Shown here piece after piece: positions 62,538 to 64,000 of a stretch of DNA of 64,000 nucleotides; positions within the stretch are counted from its first letter, which is position 1, and each line of letters opens with the position of its first letter. The position numbers were made by a program, and so were the translations under genes. Under the pieces are notes generated by a model that saw only the letters and a program-made list of their open reading frames with translations, ran no database searches and was not told the origin of the DNA. This DNA comes from Kryptolebias marmoratus (lineage: Eukaryota > Chordata > Actinopteri > Cyprinodontiformes > Rivulidae), in NCBI RefSeq assembly GCF_001649575.2, contig NC_051438.1, positions 12,674,380 to 12,738,379 on the forward strand, in the 5' to 3' direction.

Positions 62538-63054
62538 TAGGCCTTGTCCACATGGAAACACAGTTTTTCTAAAGCAATCTTTTGTACTTGTTGTTTCCAA
62601 AAAATATCCTCACCGTTTCTGAAAATGTCTTCATCCGGACGGAAACACATAAAACAACCCGAAGCTGTGTGGCAGCTATGCCAGGCCTGCGTGTGGCGCT
62701 GCAATGAAAAGCACCCAGGATCAGGAAACAAGGCGAGGAGCATGAGAGGCAAGCTTACACGTTGTGTGAGGCATGTAAACCCACCAGGAAGAAGAGGGTG
62801 CCGTCGGGTCATAGGTTAGGTTAGGTTAGGTTAGAGGTGGGGTCAGACGTCGTCCTTTTTAAAAGGTTGCATTTTTGCTGTCCACGCGAAAAACACAAAG
62901 GTGGTGTTTCAAGAATTTTTCACTCCGGAAACCCATCATCAAAGAAGACTGTTGTGGGGCTGCCATAAAGTTGTTGCCGCGTGGAACGCGAGACCTGAAA
63001 CAATAAAAATCTTTTACATATTCACAAAACCCGTCCCTGTGTGGACGGCTTGTT
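62538..63054. mobile_element. hAT-like MITE
   Basis: The left end aggccttgtccacatggaaa and the right end gtccctgtgtggacggctt are inverted partners. It has no transposase frame. Such GTCCACA.GG ends are typical of non-autonomous hAT elements in fish; the superfamily call is inferred from ends only. Confidence 0.55.
62812..62834. repeat. (TTAGG)n short tandem
   Basis: Four to five perfect pentamer units inside the hAT-like MITE. Confidence 0.9.
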
Positions 63055-63459
63055 AAATTAGCTGAAAACGACCACCGAACTGTCTGATTTTTTTAATTCC
63101 TTTTAACGATTGGGAGTGATTTGAAAACCTAAATCTGCCTGGTCAGCTAATAAAAGTACATTAAAAAATGAACAATCACTTCCTGTTACCAAACCGAGTG
63201 TGTTAACAATCCACTCAAACACGCAACAGAACATGTAATATTTACATCGGTCTTTAAAGTGGTTCTGTTTACCATTAAAGGCTGAAAATTGTGTTTTATG
63301 ATTCTGTTTTCCCTACTTACTGAGCTACAGCTAACATCTGCAAATAATGTTGATGTACAAAAAAGTCTGGGCTAGTGTTAAAGATTATGCATGGTTTCAT
63401 AACATTTATGCTTTGCCGTTTCCTGTTATGTGACGTAGAAACTACACTAAACAACAGCC

Positions 63460-63530
63460 TATCAACATGTGGCCCGCAGGCCATTTCCGGCCCGTGAGCT
63501 TTCTCCATCTGGCCCGCGAAGCATTAAATT
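63460..63530. mobile_element. hAT-like terminal fragment
   Basis: The piece tgtggcccgcaggccatttc, cggcccgtgagc, ctggcccgcgaagc resembles ends of Charlie-type hAT elements. Only one end is present. Confidence 0.4.
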
Positions 63531-63544
63531 TTTAATTAATCTAA

Positions 63545-64000
63545 GTGTTGGGTTCCTGGGTGTTTCCTGTCTGTGGTTGGGGTTGCTGTTTCCCTGTCCA
63601 TCCTTCAGGGGGCGCCGGGCAGTCATTCCTGGAGGGCGTGGACCAGCTGATATTCATCACCTGCACTGCATTATCTCGTTTGGAGGAGCATAAGAGGAGG
63701 AGGCAGCCTACACACCAGTGCCAGAGTGTTTTGCCAGTTTTGGTATTACAGGCCACCTGAAGTTCTCCAGTGATCGAACTTTGTGAATTTCTAGTGATTC
63801 TTTGTTTTTTGTGCTTCCATAGGAACTCTCACTACAGAAGCAGTGAACCCCTTAGTGGAAACCCAGCGCAGAACCTCTCCTTGTGACGCCGGTGGATTTT
63901 TGCCCACCGGATGCCCAAGTCCCTGAATCCCACCTTGGTGATCGGATCTCCACGCTCGCTGCCCTCCTCTCTCCGGCCATAACGAAACCCGCCCAGATCT
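63545..64000 (+). mobile_element. LTR-like sequence, cut by the window edge
   Basis: From TGTTGGGTTCCTGG onwards the sequence resembles LTRs of fish Ty3/gypsy-type retrotransposons: ggcgtggaccagctgatatt, catcacctgcactgcattat, cataagaggaggaggcag and cacctgaagttctccagtga. The right end, primer-binding site and internal genes are not visible in the window. Confidence 0.35.

Overview
This window is vertebrate nuclear DNA, almost certainly from a percomorph (spiny-rayed) teleost fish. The genes are split by GT-AG introns, the protein families are vertebrate-specific, and the spacers carry teleost-type repeats: fragments of a LINE, remnants of Tc1/mariner and hAT elements, hairpin MITEs and many microsatellites. 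There is one 21-base run of Ns. I see no prokaryotic features, no CRISPR array and no confident tRNA or rRNA gene.

Layout. (1) 1-1.9 kb: the last exons of a cationic amino acid transporter, probably slc7a2 (+). (2) 3.8-8.0 kb: a complete 7-coding-exon pdgfrl gene (+, 386 aa, three Ig-like domains). (3) 8-30 kb: about 22 kb without a recognisable gene, holding repeats, a LINE reverse-transcriptase fragment, the assembly gap, and two short coding-like stretches I could not identify. (4) 30.3-34.6 kb: n4bp3 (+, 9 coding exons, 634 aa), a coiled-coil protein of the Fez/LZTS family. (5) 34.6-40 kb: spacer with a hairpin MITE, a Tc1 deletion derivative and an (AT)n tract. (6) 40.0-45.9 kb: rmnd5b (-, 9 coding exons plus a non-coding first exon, 391 aa), a RING subunit of the CTLH (GID) ubiquitin ligase. 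(7) 46-48 kb: spacer with repeats. (8) 48.0-58.0 kb: prob1 (+), with a non-coding first exon behind a TATA/MEF2-like box and one 8.4-kb coding exon for a 2788-aa Ser/Pro-rich protein. (9) 58-64 kb: repeat-rich DNA with tandem-unit repeats, a MITE interrupted by another repeat, a hAT-like MITE and an LTR-like sequence at the right edge.

The genes do not form a functional unit. n4bp3 and rmnd5b converge; rmnd5b and prob1 diverge. From memory, slc7a2 and pdgfrl are neighbours on human 8p22, n4bp3 and rmnd5b are neighbours on human 5q35, and PROB1 lies on 5q31, so the window joins two human synteny blocks across the repeat-rich 22-kb spacer. All exon boundaries were derived by reading splice sites and checking that reading phase carries through each coding sequence. 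I found no new biochemical system. The most interesting observations are a GC-AG intron in pdgfrl, a probable dual start in n4bp3 that would expose an N-terminal MGSVGS, the enlarged prob1 with an internal repeat array, a repeat family built of tandem units with a palindromic end, a MITE family that carries splice-site consensus sequences, and an unidentified coding-like open frame near 27.8 kb.
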